Program-made: the position numbers and the translations under genes
The notes under the pieces: model-generated
Told to the model about the DNA's origin: nothing
Seen by the model: only the letters and a program-made list of their open reading frames with translations
The model's database searches: none
Source: Chroococcidiopsis sp. CCMEE 29
Lineage (GTDB): Bacteria; Cyanobacteriota; Cyanobacteriia; Cyanobacteriales; Chroococcidiopsidaceae
DNA: 64,000 nucleotides
Assembly: GCF_023558375.1 (NCBI RefSeq)
Contig: NZ_CP083762.1
Location: forward strand, 88,273-152,272
Direction of reading: 5' to 3'
Shown here: in pieces, positions 28,178 through 38,265 of the stretch
Position numbering within the stretch: the stretch's first letter is position 1
Layout: each line of letters opens with the position of its first letter

Positions 28178-28319
28178 TATTTTACTTTTGCGTTGCTAAT
28201 TGTCTGGCAATGGGTCTTGCCGCTTTGGACAAAATTATAAGGTGGTGTTGCAAAAATTTCTTCAGACATGACTTATTGATAGAGTTGTAGTATGTATGTT
28301 TCAACGCTTAACTCTATGT

Positions 28320-28634
28320 CTAACGAGCATTATCTACTACAAGACTCATTTTTACTCCTCCTTGAGGACCCATTAAAAAACCTCGACGTGCTGGAGCAAC
28401 AGGAACTTTCTCCTCTAATTTCAACTGATGATTGAAGAGAATCGTTGCCAAAATTAACTTCATTTCAAATAGAGCAAATACCTGACCTAGACATTGGCGA
28501 GAACCTCCACCAAAAGGCAAAAACTCATAATGTGAGTATTTACAATTAATAAATCTTTCCGGTTGAAATTTGTCTGGTTGGAGATACGAATCTTCTCGGC
28601 GATGAGTTAAGTAGATACAAGGTCTTACATATTA
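28320..28634 (-). pseudogene. Cytochrome P450 C-terminal fragment (CYP110-like)
   Basis: The fragment reads CIYLTHRREDSYLQPDKFQP, ERFINCKYSHYEFLP and then the heme-binding loop FGGGSRQCLGQVFALFEMKL, ending at TAG 28320. The Cys ligand and PERF-type motif are intact, but everything upstream (about 350 residues) is missing. The fragment ends where the IS at 28635 begins. The style is that of cyanobacterial CYP110 enzymes. Non-functional. Confidence 0.88.
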
Positions 28635-29779
28635 GGACTTACGCAGGAGGGAACACATTATCTTCAGTCATGGGGGAAACTGAGTAATAATACTTAAATA
28701 GATTGGAGACAAGACTGACCTCTGCCCTGTAGGATTAGATACAGATAGTCGTGACCAAATAATGGGGTTTACTAAATTAGACTACTGTCAATATTTACTC
28801 AGTAGCCAAATCAATTACACCCTTACTAATCTAGCTGAACATCTTGAAAATTTTAGCCATGATACTATTAACCGCTACTTGAGGAGTGAGCGAATCACCC
28901 CCAGTCTACTTTGGGATAATGTGAAGCATATTCTGCAACGGCATGAAAATGCTTACCTAATATTCGATGACACAGTATTGGATAAAAGATATGCCAAAAA
29001 GATTGAACTGACTCGACGGCAGTATAGTGGAAATGAACACCGGGTAATACGGGGAATTGGTCTAGTTAGTTGTATATATGTCAACCCAGAAACTAGTCAG
29101 TTTTGGGTAATTGACTATAGAGTATATGACCCAGATAGTGACGGCAAGACCAAGTTGGAACACGTGTCAGAAATGATTAGCAGCCTAGTAACACATAAAC
29201 AGCTACCATTCAGTACCGTGTTAATGGATAGTTGGTATGCCACCCAAAAACTGATGCAGTTGATTGACAATCTTCATAAAGTTTACTACTGCCCCCTCAA
29301 AAGAAATCGACTTGTTGATGATACAGGTGGGATAGAAAAATATCAGGCGATTGAGCATCTAGTCTGGAGTCAACCGGAAATTGAACAAGGTAAAGTTATC
29401 AAAATTAAAGGCTTTCCTGGCGACAAAAAGGTGAAACTCTTCCGGGTCATTGTCTCTACCGACAAGACGGAATTTGTAGTTACTAACGACAAAACTCAGG
29501 ACTCTACGGATGTCGTACAACAGGTGTGCGCCATCCGCTGGAAAATTGAGGAATTTCACCGAGAGATTAAGCAACTGACCGGGGTCGAAGCTTGTCAATG
29601 TCGTAAAGCACGTATTCAGCGCCATCATATTGGCTGTGCCATGCTCGTCTGGCTGCGACTGAAGACCTTCGCTTATCAAACAGGTCGCACCATATATCAG
29701 CTCAAGCACGGACTGCTGTGTGACTACCTGATTCAACAACTCAAGTCCCCTGTCATTGCTATGACACTTGCGTAAGTTC
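28635..29779. mobile_element. IS701-like element
   Basis: The ends are GGACTTACGCA (28635-28645) and TGCGTAAGTTC (29769-29779), inverted copies with one mismatch. The element is about 1145 bp with one intact transposase. The P450 gene is cut at its left end, but no P450 sequence resumes on the right, so flanking DNA was rearranged. Confidence 0.8.
28762..29775 (+). CDS. IS701/IS4-like transposase
   Basis: 337 residues in one frame. Catalytic regions: AYLIFDDTVLDKRYAKKI (first D), FSTVLMDSWYATQKLM (second D) and CAIRWKIEEFHREIKQLTGV (the Y-(2)-R-(3)-E-(6)-K-like segment of IS4-type DDE enzymes, with RWKIEEFHREIK). It ends four bases inside the right terminus. Looks functional. Confidence 0.92.
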   Translation: MGFTKLDYCQYLLSSQINYTLTNLAEHLENFSHDTINRYLRSERITPSLLWDNVKHILQRHENAYLIFDDTVLDKRYAKKIELTRRQYSGNEHRVIRGIGLVSCIYVNPETSQFWVIDYRVYDPDSDGKTKLEHVSEMISSLVTHKQLPFSTVLMDSWYATQKLMQLIDNLHKVYYCPLKRNRLVDDTGGIEKYQAIEHLVWSQPEIEQGKVIKIKGFPGDKKVKLFRVIVSTDKTEFVVTNDKTQDSTDVVQQVCAIRWKIEEFHREIKQLTGVEACQCRKARIQRHHIGCAMLVWLRLKTFAYQTGRTIYQLKHGLLCDYLIQQLKSPVIAMTLA

Positions 29780-29870
29780 TGTCAGGCGCAGATTTGGGGG
29801 CGGCGGTACCCTGACCAGCAGGATGCAGCGTCATTATGAATTCAACGCAGAACTAGGGCGTGTTTTAAAA

Positions 29871-30530
29871 CTATAGCCACATCATGATAGAGGCTAGACT
29901 CAGCATAGCAAGGTAGTTTTCAGCTTTTTTCTCATAACGAGTAGCAATGCGGCGGTACTGCTTTAAGCGATTGAAACATCGCTCAACTCGGTTCCGTTGG
30001 CGGTAGAGAGACTTGTCAAACTTTCCTCGTCGCCGTTCATTGTCCTGGCGTGGAATCGTCAAGCGGATACCCCGTCGTCGCAAATAGCGACGAATGGATC
30101 CACTGCTGTAACCTTTATCCCCGGCTACTCGTAATGGTCGCCCCCGGTTGCGACCAGCGGCGGGACGCTTAACAAACCCCTGCTCCATCAGTGATTCAAA
30201 TACCACAGCTTCATGACGTTCTCCCACTGTTAACAGGAAGGTAATCGGTAAGCCATTGCCATCACAACGTAGATGAATTTTGCTACTAAAGCCTCCTTTG
30301 GACCACCCCAAGGCTTCACGCTGTTGCACTTGCTCAACCGGGGATAGGTCACTGCTCGGATCTAGCTCCCCCTTTTTGCCCCTGCCGCATGTTGGTGGGC
30401 ACGGATCACACTACCATCAACAAAATGAATATCCCAATTGAGGTTGCCCTCGGCATCCGCTTGTTGCTGAAGCGCTGTGAACAATTGCTGCAAAAGTCCA
30501 ATTCTGCGCCAGTGGGTAGTACATCAAATT
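29871..30530 (-). pseudogene. IS5-family transposase, 5' truncated and frameshifted
   Basis: The N-terminal part present reads WRRIGLLQQLFTALQQQADA and NWDIHFVDGSVIRAHQHAAG. A one-base shift follows near 30380, and then LGWSKGGFSSKIHLRCDGNG, RVAGDKGYSSGSIRRYLRRR and RNRVERCFNRLKQYRRIATR run to the stop at 29871. The right terminus GGGCGTGTTTTAAAAC is typical of this IS5 subgroup. The start codon and about 80 residues are missing. Confidence 0.85.
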
Positions 30531-30572
30531 ATTGTGGGGTAGGTGACAAGATCATGCCAACTCCAAGAACGA

Positions 30573-30858
30573 TCAGCTAATCCTGCCCGCCCTTGCCGCA
30601 GTCGTCCTGAGCCGACTATGCTGCCATATCCAGTTAAAGTAACTCACCACTAATCGAGTCGTCACTTTCGCTTGCTCCCACATCTTGCCAAACTTATTCT
30701 GGTGTCGATGCCATCGTCCGGTCTGTTGTCGGACTATTCCATTGGTTCTCTCTAAGCGTTGTGTTCGCTCTTTGCCAATGTAATAATGGCAGAACTCAGA
30801 CGTTAGAACCCGTTCGTAGCCTCCCCAACCGTCGCTACTCAAGTGCTTAAAACAAGTT
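30573..30858 (-). pseudogene. IS1 InsB fragment
   Basis: About 95 codons: FKHLSSDGWGGYERVL, then KERTQRLERTNGIVRQQTGR and WEQAKVTTRLVVSYFNWIWQ. This is the C-terminal catalytic part of an IS1 transposase with the final Glu. Both ends are cut: it is joined to the IS5 remnant on one side and to unrelated DNA on the other. Confidence 0.75.
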
Positions 30859-31017
30859 TTACGCCCGCGAGTAGCAATGGAACAGAAAACCGCGCTAAGG
30901 CTGAAAGCCCTTCTACATAAGCGCTCTTGGACAGTAAGCTGTATTCACTCTTTTCTCCCCTAACTCTGCCTACTTCGAGCCAAACTAGACAAAGTTAAAC
31001 CGCTGATTAACGTAAGA

Positions 31018-31638
31018 ATGAGGGTTGTAGCTCGTTCATTAGATAATGGTTCACTTCTAGTTTTAGGTAAGGTTGGGCTTAGCGCTGTTTTTTGTGCGAC
31101 TGCTACTCACACCCGTAATATGAGCAATTTATGGCGCGGCGAGTTAGATTTGGAGTTAACGATGCTCGACCAGTTGTGGGAGCACCTTGCCGCGGTTGAG
31201 CGGCAACTGGAGGAATTAGCAAGATCGGAGGAACGGGTGCAGCTATTGCAGACGATTCCAGGAGTAGGTCGTAAAACTGCCGAAGTGATTGTTGCCTGTT
31301 TGGATGACCCAGGGCGATTTGAGAACGTGCGTCAAGTCTCGGCTTACGCGGGTTTAATTCCACAACAACATCACTCAGGACAAACCAACAAACTGGGCAA
31401 AATTACGAAACGGGGATCTCGATTACTGCGAAGTGCGCTCGTGGAAGCAGCTTGGGTAATGTTGCGCTACAACGAGTGGGCACAAGCCATTTATCGGCGA
31501 ATTTGTGGCGGGCAGAAGACGCGCAAGAAAACGGCAATCACGGCATTAGCCCGCAAGTTACTGGTGCGCTGTTGGGCAATGTTGCGGCAGCGACAGCCTT
31601 GGAACCCTGACTTAGCGCCACCTGCTTTATCCGCTTAG
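31018..31638 (+). pseudogene. IS110-family transposase, C-terminal half only
   Basis: Homology begins at about 31130 and has the Transposase_20 signature: LLQTIPGVGRKTAEVIVACL, FENVRQVSAYAGLIPQQHHS, KITKRGSRLLRSALVEAAWV and KKTAITALARKLLVRCWAML. The N-terminal DEDD (RuvC-like) domain is absent, and the first ~38 residues of the open frame look like unrelated sequence. It cannot transpose. Non-coding DNA follows; an IS110 bridge RNA would lie on the lost 5' side for the IS110 subgroup. Confidence 0.85.
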
Positions 31639-32266
31639 CACAACTGGATGAAACGAAGTCACAGTAAGATTTGAGAGCATGAGCTTGCAATTTTCTTTAA
31701 TCTGAAACACGATTGCCTCAACGAATAAGCCATGCTACGAGTGTAGAAACTCTTGAGACAATGCGAGTAACATAAACATGAGCGTGTAGATGTAAAAGAG
31801 CATTGACAACTCGGATAGTCGGTTAAATCTACTTTGTCTTTGATTCAATCCGCTAGTCCAATCGCCGTAAAATGAATCATTTAAGAGTTTCCTATACGCT
31901 AAGAGGATAAATTTATGCTGTCTAAACTCTCAAACAACTTGGAAAACAAAACCTGAAATCCTACTTGACACGGAATCGGCTTCATAGTCGGATAATTTAC
32001 AGATTGCAACAATTTAAAGTTTCTTCAATATTCATAAACTCCTTTGTTGAAGTAGGTATGTTTTATCGGCAATTTTTTAAAATGAACTTATGAAAGCTTT
32101 GAAACGCGAGCATCCCACTTTGGCATAAACACAATAAATGTGGGGTGGTAATCTTGCCTGACTCTGAGCCAAGCAAGTGTCTTGACTGCCCGACAAGAAA
32201 TACATAAAGAAATACATCAGCAAAATTGGGATACTCCCTTTAAAATTTGAAACAATGGAGAGTCCT
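31639..32266. other. Intergenic region between IS110 remnant and small gene
   Basis: About 630 bp, AT-rich, with no gene-like frame. It probably contains the rest of the IS110 right end and the promoter of the gene at 32267. No strong repeat seen. Confidence 0.4.
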
Positions 32267-32692
32267 ATGTCTGACTACACACAAGCGGGAAGGCAACGTC
32301 CAGCAACATCTAGCGCTAAAGTTGCTAAAAAACATCAGTCAAATCCAAAAAACATTTTGACAGCAAATCCTGGCGATCGAATTATCAAAGTGTCTCAAAC
32401 GCTGGAAGAAAAATCAAAGCAACTGGCTGTAGATGCACCTGATATTACAGGCGATCATATTAAAGTTCCCACTTACTTTATTGTTGAATACTCTAATGGT
32501 GAAAAAAAAGCGCTACACCACGTTAGGGATGCCAAAGAAATTTCTGATGTAATTCGTCAGGGGCAATTTCAGGAAAAAGACTGGATTGAAGAATCAGAGC
32601 AACAACAACCATACAACTTTAACTTATCTCCACTCATCTTGATATTTGCCTTGTTTTTGCTTACTGTTCCTATACTGATAGGAATTTTCTAG
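32267..32692 (+). CDS. Small C-terminally anchored protein, unknown
   Basis: About 141 residues from the ATG at 32267 (preceded by GGAGAG; an in-frame ATG at 32255 overlaps that Shine-Dalgarno). The N-terminal ~50 residues are polar and likely disordered. The middle reads YFIVEYSNGEKKALHHVRDA, followed by an acidic stretch and one C-terminal TM (LILIFALFLLTVPILIGIF). The layout is tail-anchored, facing the cytoplasm. Not recognised; isolated between IS remnants. Confidence 0.7.
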   Translation: MSDYTQAGRQRPATSSAKVAKKHQSNPKNILTANPGDRIIKVSQTLEEKSKQLAVDAPDITGDHIKVPTYFIVEYSNGEKKALHHVRDAKEISDVIRQGQFQEKDWIEESEQQQPYNFNLSPLILIFALFLLTVPILIGIF

Positions 32693-32857
32693 TTGATTTA
32701 TAGCTTTTAAGATTTTGGCGGTACTAAAGGGTGGGTCTATCGGCTTTACTATGCTAGTGTAGCAAGCAATACAGAATCAGGATTATAGTCATCCTAAGTA
32801 GTTTTTGAACAAGTAGTAGAATAAGAAGACAGATTTAGAGAACATCCTAACAACCTG

Positions 32858-33880
32858 ATGGATAGCCTTGAAGAGTTTATCCAAAGCAATCGAAATCATC
32901 GAGAACTCAAACGTGCTATTGCAGTGCAGATGAGCCAACGAGGACATACCCATCGAGAAATCCGAGATGTGCTGCAAGTGTCGGTCGGATTCGTCACAAC
33001 GTGTTGCCAACGGTACGAGGCGAATGGGGTTGAGGGTCTCAAAGTGAACTACTGGGGCACCCAGGGTGATCTGACGCCTGAGCAAAAGCAAGAGATTCTC
33101 AAGTGGTTAACACAAAAGGATGCATGGCTGCTCGAAGAGGTGGTTCAGCAGATCGAGGACGCACGGGGTGGTGTATCGCTCTGGCCAGAGCTACTACACT
33201 TTACTCAATCAAGCCGGATTTAGTTGGAAAAAGTCTCACTCGGCCCACCCGGACAAAGATGAGACGCAAGTGGAGGAAAAAAAACTGAAATCCTGGAGTT
33301 ACTGGTCCAGTGGCGGGCTGAAATCGCAACTGGCCAAGTAAAAGTGATGTTTCTCGACGAATGCCATTTACTGTGGGGCGATATCTGTGGCTATGGATGG
33401 ACTCGGCGCAATCAACGGGTGGAGGTCGAGGTTTCATCCACTAAGCAACGGCAGACCTACTATGGAGCGCTGGATTATCTGAGTAAGCAATTCGTCGTGC
33501 AAGAGTACAGTGCGGGGAATGAAGACAATACCATTGCTTTTGTGCAGTACCTCCAATCTTGTGATGACCCATCCACTCGGCTGAGCATCATTTGGGATGG
33601 AGCAAGTTATCATCGCTCACTCAAGGTGCAGCAGTTTTTGACTCAGGTGAATGGAACGCTCCCTCAACACGAGTGGAAGATCACCTGTGTTCGATTGGCT
33701 CCCAATGCTCCAGAACAAAATCCCGTCGAAGATGTCTGGTTACAAGCTAAGCTGTTTGTCCGCAAGTAGGCTCGGATGTGCCAGAAATTTAGCTCCGTCA
33801 AGCTCCTGTTTAAGTTGCTGACTCATCTGCAAACCTTTGACTTTCCTAAAGCCTTTATGTACGGCTATTGTTCATTCCCT
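32858..33880 (+). pseudogene. IS630-family transposase, several frame breaks
   Basis: Start MDSLEEFIQSNRNHRELKRA with HTH THREIRDVLQVSVGF. The frame shifts near 33180 and again near 33330. The DDE part then follows: VMFLDECHLLWGDICGYGWT, LSIIWDGASYHRS and RLAPNAPEQNPVEDVWLQAK. A stop at 33767 precedes readable homology (FDFPKAF) to about 33870. The catalytic residues are present but the gene is broken. Confidence 0.85.
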
Positions 33881-33894
33881 ATTTAGGGCTGGTA

Positions 33895-34709
33895 GGTAGT
33901 GTTCTACACCTGTTGAAATGTGAGTGAAGATCTGCTGTTATTGGAGTAGTTGTTTGACAGCAGGAGAGGAGATGGTTTTAGAGCCAGTGTGTTGTCCCGA
34001 TTGTGGTAGCGAGGATGTGGTGAAGAATGGCAAGTCCAATGAAGGCAAGCAGCGTTACTTGTGCCGCGATCAAGATTGCCGTCGTCGCAGCTTCGTCCGG
34101 GACTACACCTACCGGGGTTATCTACCTTCCATCAAACAACAGATCACAGATATGGCAGTTAACGGCAGTGGGATTCGTGACACAGCGAGGGTACTGAAGA
34201 TCAGCCCCACGACAGTAATTGAGGAATTAAAAAAAACATCGACAATTGCAGCTTGTGAACAAAACGCGATTAGTGCAACTTAATTCTCAACCAGTTGAGG
34301 TGATACTGTTACGGGTTCTAGATCCGGCGGCGGAACTTGACCAGATGTGGAGCTTTGTACAATCAAAACAGCAGCCACGTTGGTTATGACAGGCGGTAGA
34401 TCATGTAACGGGAGAAGTGTTGGCGTATGTACTGAGTACCCGTGAAGATAAAGCATTCTTGGAGTTGAAGGCACTGTTGCAACCGTTTGGAATCCAGCAT
34501 TTCTACACCGATGGTTGGAGGACGTATGAACGGCATATCGATGAGGAACAACACACCGTTGGTAAACGCTATACCCAACTGATTGAGCGGAAACATCTGA
34601 CAAGCTCGCACTCGTATTAAACGCTTGGCACGGAAGACAATTTGTTTTTCCAAATCTCAGCTGATGCATGACACGGTGATTGGGCTATTCATCAATCGCT
34701 TTGAGTTTG
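33895..34709 (+). pseudogene. IS1-family element remnant, cut by the next IS
   Basis: The left terminus GGTAGTGTTCTACACC at 33895 resembles that of the intact IS1 at 61690. InsA (33972-34283) has the zinc ribbon CCPDCGSEDVVKNGKS and HTH GSGIRDTARVLKISPTTVIE. The InsB frame continues across an A8 run with LQLVNKTRLVQ and LDQMWSFVQSKQQPRWL. There is then an in-frame TGA (34387-34389), SGQAVDHVTG... and a further shift near 34610. The element's right end is replaced by the IS at 34710. Confidence 0.85.
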
Positions 34710-35893
34710 CTCACATCTTGCACCAAGTCTCAAAAGATGGGAGAAAAGGGCGTGAAACACATTGAACGCAAGAACGATGTCAACCATCCTTGCCCACGCC
34801 CAAGGGTTAGTTTACACCCTGCTATCGATGATGCCGAGTCCCTACCAGCAAAAGAGTCTGCAAGCAATGTTGGGATTATTTTTACAAGCACAAGGGCATC
34901 CCTTACCGCAGCACAGTAAAGCTAAGTCTGCCAGTGCTTTAAGTCGGTTTCTCAACGTCTACTCTTGGTCAACTCGAAAGCTAATTCGCACAACTCGACA
35001 AATAGCACTTAAACGAATCATCAGTCAGTGTCACAAAGGGCGCAGACCCTTTCTACAAGTGATTATTGACCTGACTACCCTAGAAAAAAGAGGTAAATTC
35101 AAAGCTTTTGAGCAATTGGTACGGGTGTATCATGGCAAGCGAGGACTACACCTAGTCGTACTATATTTAGTTGTTGGACGTTGGCGGCTGCCCTGGAACT
35201 TTCGTGTTTGGAGGGGCAAAGGTACTGCTTCACCCACGCAGTTAGGATTAAAACTAATAAAAAGTTTACCTCAAGCATTGACTAAACACTTTCAAGTCAT
35301 CATTCTCGTAGATACTGCATTTGGAAGTGTAGAGTTTTTACACGCTGCACGCCAGTTAAAATATCATGTCATTGCTGGTGTACGTTGTGACCGAAAGCTA
35401 CTAGACAAACGTTGTGTTGCGGATTTATCTAAGCGAGGGCAACAAGTACGGCTTGTCGGTTTGAAGTTTCCCGTCTCAGTATCTTGGTATTATCTCAAAC
35501 GCGATAATGGCAACCTAGAAAAACGGTTTGTCTTGTCAACCAAACCGCTTAAAGGCAGTACTATCACATGGTGGGGAAAGCGGCGCTGGCAAATCGAAGG
35601 CTGGTTCAAAACTGCCAAGCATCGCTTTGGTTTACATCGCTTTGGTCAAGGTACTCTTTTGGGAGTCTACCGCTGGCTAGTACTGTCGCTGATTGCTTAT
35701 TTGTTGGCACATTGGGCGTATTTATCTACCAACACCACTGATCTACCTGATTGGGGAGCTGCTGCTCTTTTGGCACTACAGGCTTTCTTGCCCCAGTTGG
35801 TTTTGTTTTTGCTTTTACTAGAGATTGAGCGTTTACGACCACTATGCTGCGCACAAGGCATAGACATTCAATTTACTAGATGCAAGATGTGAG
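34710..35893. mobile_element. IS4/IS701-like element between IS1 remnant and nuclease gene
   Basis: Perfect 13-bp inverted repeats: CTCACATCTTGCA (34710-34722) and TGCAAGATGTGAG (35881-35893). 1184 bp, one intact transposase. It cuts the IS1 remnant on the left and the PD-(D/E)XK nuclease gene on the right. No matching duplication is seen, so one flank may have been lost. Confidence 0.88.
34762..35892 (+). CDS. IS4-like transposase
   Basis: 376 residues (a second ATG at 34777 is possible). Features: RRPFLQVIIDLTTLEKRGKF (first D), FQVIILVDTAFGSVEFLHAA (second D) and WWGKRRWQIEGWFKTAKHRF (the R-(3)-E-(6)-K-like segment). The hydrophobic C-terminal third is usual for this group. The stop lies in the right terminal repeat. 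Intact. Confidence 0.9.
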   Translation: MNARTMSTILAHAQGLVYTLLSMMPSPYQQKSLQAMLGLFLQAQGHPLPQHSKAKSASALSRFLNVYSWSTRKLIRTTRQIALKRIISQCHKGRRPFLQVIIDLTTLEKRGKFKAFEQLVRVYHGKRGLHLVVLYLVVGRWRLPWNFRVWRGKGTASPTQLGLKLIKSLPQALTKHFQVIILVDTAFGSVEFLHAARQLKYHVIAGVRCDRKLLDKRCVADLSKRGQQVRLVGLKFPVSVSWYYLKRDNGNLEKRFVLSTKPLKGSTITWWGKRRWQIEGWFKTAKHRFGLHRFGQGTLLGVYRWLVLSLIAYLLAHWAYLSTNTTDLPDWGAAALLALQAFLPQLVLFLLLLEIERLRPLCCAQGIDIQFTRCKM

Positions 35894-36396
35894 TTGGGAG
35901 AAATGACTACCACTAATGCCTGTTCAATCTCAATTCCAGCTATCTGCTCGAATGCAGCTTTGTAGGCTGCTACTTGGATTGCAGCATCTCCCATCCAACT
36001 GAGCTGCTTCATCCGGTAGCTGGTTTTCCAGTCAAATATTGTGAGTTGTTCTTGCCAGCTAGCAATTAAGCCCGGTGTCCCAGCATATTGGAGTGTGGGA
36101 TGATATACAGGAGTTTCTATTGCTACTGGTGGAGCGCTAATTGCCACGATTACCTTGCGAACTGGATGCCAAAACTCCAGCAGTTCATCTGGGCAATCGA
36201 GGGGCTTACCCTGGAGTTGCGCCGCTATCAACTCGTGAATTTTGGTTCCCCGGTTAGCTGCTTCACTTTCGGTGCTTGCGTCTTCAGTAGTCTTTGTTTG
36301 CCTCTCCCGCCACCTTTGCAACCGCTGCTTCTGCTCTAGTGGCATTGCTACCTGGAAGGATAGAAGGCTCTTGTTTCCAGGTAGCAATGCTTTCAA
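35842..36396 (-). pseudogene. PD-(D/E)XK nuclease (Cas4/RecB-like), 3' truncated
   Basis: The frame opens at a TTG at 36396, but the ATG at 36345 (MPLEQKQRLQRWRERQ) is a likelier start. The nuclease core is readable: GTKIHELIAAQL (the conserved His helix), YAGTPGLIASWQEQLTIFDW-KTS (the D-x-K catalytic strand) and AIQVAAYKAAFEQIAG (Q-x-x-x-Y helix). The first catalytic Asp, expected in GT-x-D-L, is Gly here. The last 17 codons (from 35893 down) are IS DNA, so the native C-terminus is lost. It overlaps or directly follows the DUF932 gene, so both are probably one operon. Confidence 0.8.
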
Positions 36397-37125
36397 TTAC
36401 AATTCAAACAAATCAGCCAATCTCCGGTAAGTCTGCTCAACTTTAATAGCGCTATTCTGATGTTTGAGCTTTTCCGTGAAGCTCATTAACAGATTGAACT
36501 TTGTCGGCTCAATGAATTCTTCATAGGTAGGGGTTTTATACTCCTCCCAAACAGGAATCATTTCTGAGCTGGCGATCACTCCCTCTAGTGCTGCTTTCCA
36601 GATCAGCCGTTGAGCATCCTCATCGCTAATTCCCTCAATCTTCAGCCGGTCAAGATTTTTGGTCAGGTTTTCCAGTTGACCTGGTAGCAGCGTAAAAGCC
36701 TCCCGAATTAGTCGCATGAAGTTGTTACCTGGGATATGCTTGCGTTTCTCGGCAAAATCGCCAGATAGGGCTAGATTGTCGCACACAAAAACCCGTGCTC
36801 CAGCGCAGATACCTGCAACCATTGTTTTATCGTGGGAGTTCCGAAAGCCGACGCTATAGCCGTAGTCCGAAGTTCCGTCTACAAAGTCAACTATTCCAAA
36901 CATCCGCGCTCCATACACTGGAGAGTTTTGTCTTCCAGATAGCGCGTATAGTTCGCGCTTGACAGTTAATCCTGCACCTGCGGCTGACTCTAGAACCGCA
37001 TCTACAATCTCTATGTGGGGGATTGGCAGCCAAGTTGAAGTAGCTTCAGGGGTAATGACTGTCTCTAAGTCGGCACGAGTAGCACTGAAGGCTCCGCAGT
37101 GCAAAATCAAGTTGGAATTAGACAT
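36397..37125 (-). CDS. DUF932-family plasmid/phage-type protein
   Basis: 242 residues. Recognisable segments are LPIPHIEIVDAVLESAAGAG, ARMFGIVDFVDGTSDYGYSV and VFVCDNLALSGDFAEKRKH. This is the DUF932 pattern often found on plasmids, phages and in SSB/defence-associated clusters; biochemical role unknown. Its stop touches the nuclease frame at 36396. Upstream small genes on the same strand and one promoter at 38178-38206 suggest a leftward operon facing the XRE regulator. Confidence 0.85.
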   Translation of the reverse strand: MSNSNLILHCGAFSATRADLETVITPEATSTWLPIPHIEIVDAVLESAAGAGLTVKRELYALSGRQNSPVYGARMFGIVDFVDGTSDYGYSVGFRNSHDKTMVAGICAGARVFVCDNLALSGDFAEKRKHIPGNNFMRLIREAFTLLPGQLENLTKNLDRLKIEGISDEDAQRLIWKAALEGVIASSEMIPVWEEYKTPTYEEFIEPTKFNLLMSFTEKLKHQNSAIKVEQTYRRLADLFEL

Positions 37126-37155
37126 TGGGCTATGACCTCGCTTGCTGTGTCTGGT

Positions 37156-37440
37156 TTACTTAACTGCACATGGCTGCTTGACTTTCCCGTTTTTAGGTAC
37201 TTTTCCGTTGCCATTTAAGGATGGCAGTTGTACCTGGGTATGAGTCTTTTGCTGTGGCATCGTCTTGACCTTGACACTGCAAGCAAACTCAAAGCGCGGG
37301 TCAGCTAACCACCATAGTTGTCTCAGAAAGGATAGGAATGCCTCGCCCATTTTTTCGCATCTGGCGAAATCTGATTCATCGCCTGTTACTTTAATTTCGA
37401 GAATTAGTTGTTGTGTCTTGTGTCTGTTCTGATCTTCCAC
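37156..37440 (-). CDS. Small plasmid-type protein, unknown
   Basis: 94 residues, starting MEDQNRHKTQQLILEIKVTG. The core MGEAFLSFLRQLWWLADPRF resembles part of the gene at 60172-60711 (IGEAFEAFLSQLWCSRAWIK), so both may belong to one uncharacterised family. The tail is basic and Lys-rich. It is 30 nt before DUF932 on the same strand. Confidence 0.7.
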   Translation of the reverse strand: MEDQNRHKTQQLILEIKVTGDESDFARCEKMGEAFLSFLRQLWWLADPRFEFACSVKVKTMPQQKTHTQVQLPSLNGNGKVPKNGKVKQPCAVK

Positions 37441-37552
37441 AAGCTTCTCCTGGCATGCTTTTCAAGTTGCGATCGGTTGTTGTTCAGGCTCTATCTTGAC
37501 AAGGACGCTGCCTGTAGTGGTGCAAGCGCCCTTGTACTGAGTGATTGATTAG

Positions 37553-37864
37553 TTAAAACGGTGCGTCACAATCCGTCCAGCTAAATATTTCCCAGCTAGA
37601 GCCGAAGTGCTTTCTGATTTCAGCAATCATTGCTGTAAAGCCGCTTTCCTGAATTACTACATCGACCCGTTGCTCTTGTCCTGTAAATCGGTTGAGCAGA
37701 GTTGCTAAGTAGCGGTTTCTGGGCTTCTCAGGCTCCTTGATTGCGGTGATGTACTGGGTATTGCCTAACTCAACCAGTTGCTCATCCTCTGGTTGGTAGT
37801 GGTACTCAGTGCAGGGAATGCCGTGAGCTTCTACTGTTTGAAGTTCTACTTGTGCGTATGTCAT
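37553..37864 (-). CDS. Small plasmid-type protein, unknown
   Basis: 103 residues: MTYAQVELQTVEAHGIPCTE at the start, RVDVVIQESGFTAMIAEIRKHFG and an aromatic tail (WEIFSWTDCDAPF). Family not recognised. It is the first gene of the leftward set whose promoter lies at 38178-38206. Confidence 0.7.
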   Translation of the reverse strand: MTYAQVELQTVEAHGIPCTEYHYQPEDEQLVELGNTQYITAIKEPEKPRNRYLATLLNRFTGQEQRVDVVIQESGFTAMIAEIRKHFGSSWEIFSWTDCDAPF

Positions 37865-38177
37865 GATTAAATTACTCCATGTGAGTAAAAGAGCGGTTTC
37901 TAGATTGGTATTCCTGAGCCGCTCTCTATTTTTGTGTGCAAGATTTGAACAACAGATATTTTTGTGCTGCCCTTCGCTTTAAGCGTTGACCATTTAAGGT
38001 AGGGTCTGTCTCACCGGGGCATCGCTCCCCTTTTTCACAGGTCATACCCTTGCGGGTGGTGGGCGCTGTTTGTGATTTTCGGTTGCGCTCTCCGCTACTC
38101 TGTTGTCGAAATTACTTTGAGACTTTTTTCTCCGTTTCGGGTGGGGGCTGTCTCTTTTCCCTTTGCCTCATGCTTTA

Positions 38178-38206
38178 ATTATTGCAAGCCTGACTTAAAA
38201 TGTCAA
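38178..38206 (-). promoter_or_regulatory. Sigma70-type promoter for the leftward operon
   Basis: On the minus strand, TTGACA (38206-38201) is followed after exactly 17 bp by AATAAT (38183-38178). It faces the small genes, DUF932 and nuclease. The same stretch and the next 60 bp carry repeated TTAAAA half-sites (for example GTTAAAA at 38214 and 38243), a possible binding region for the divergent XRE protein. Confidence 0.7.
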
Positions 38207-38265
38207 GCTCTGGGTTAAAATAATTTGTGTTAAGCTTATATAGTTAAAAGTTAAACTCTAAGATC

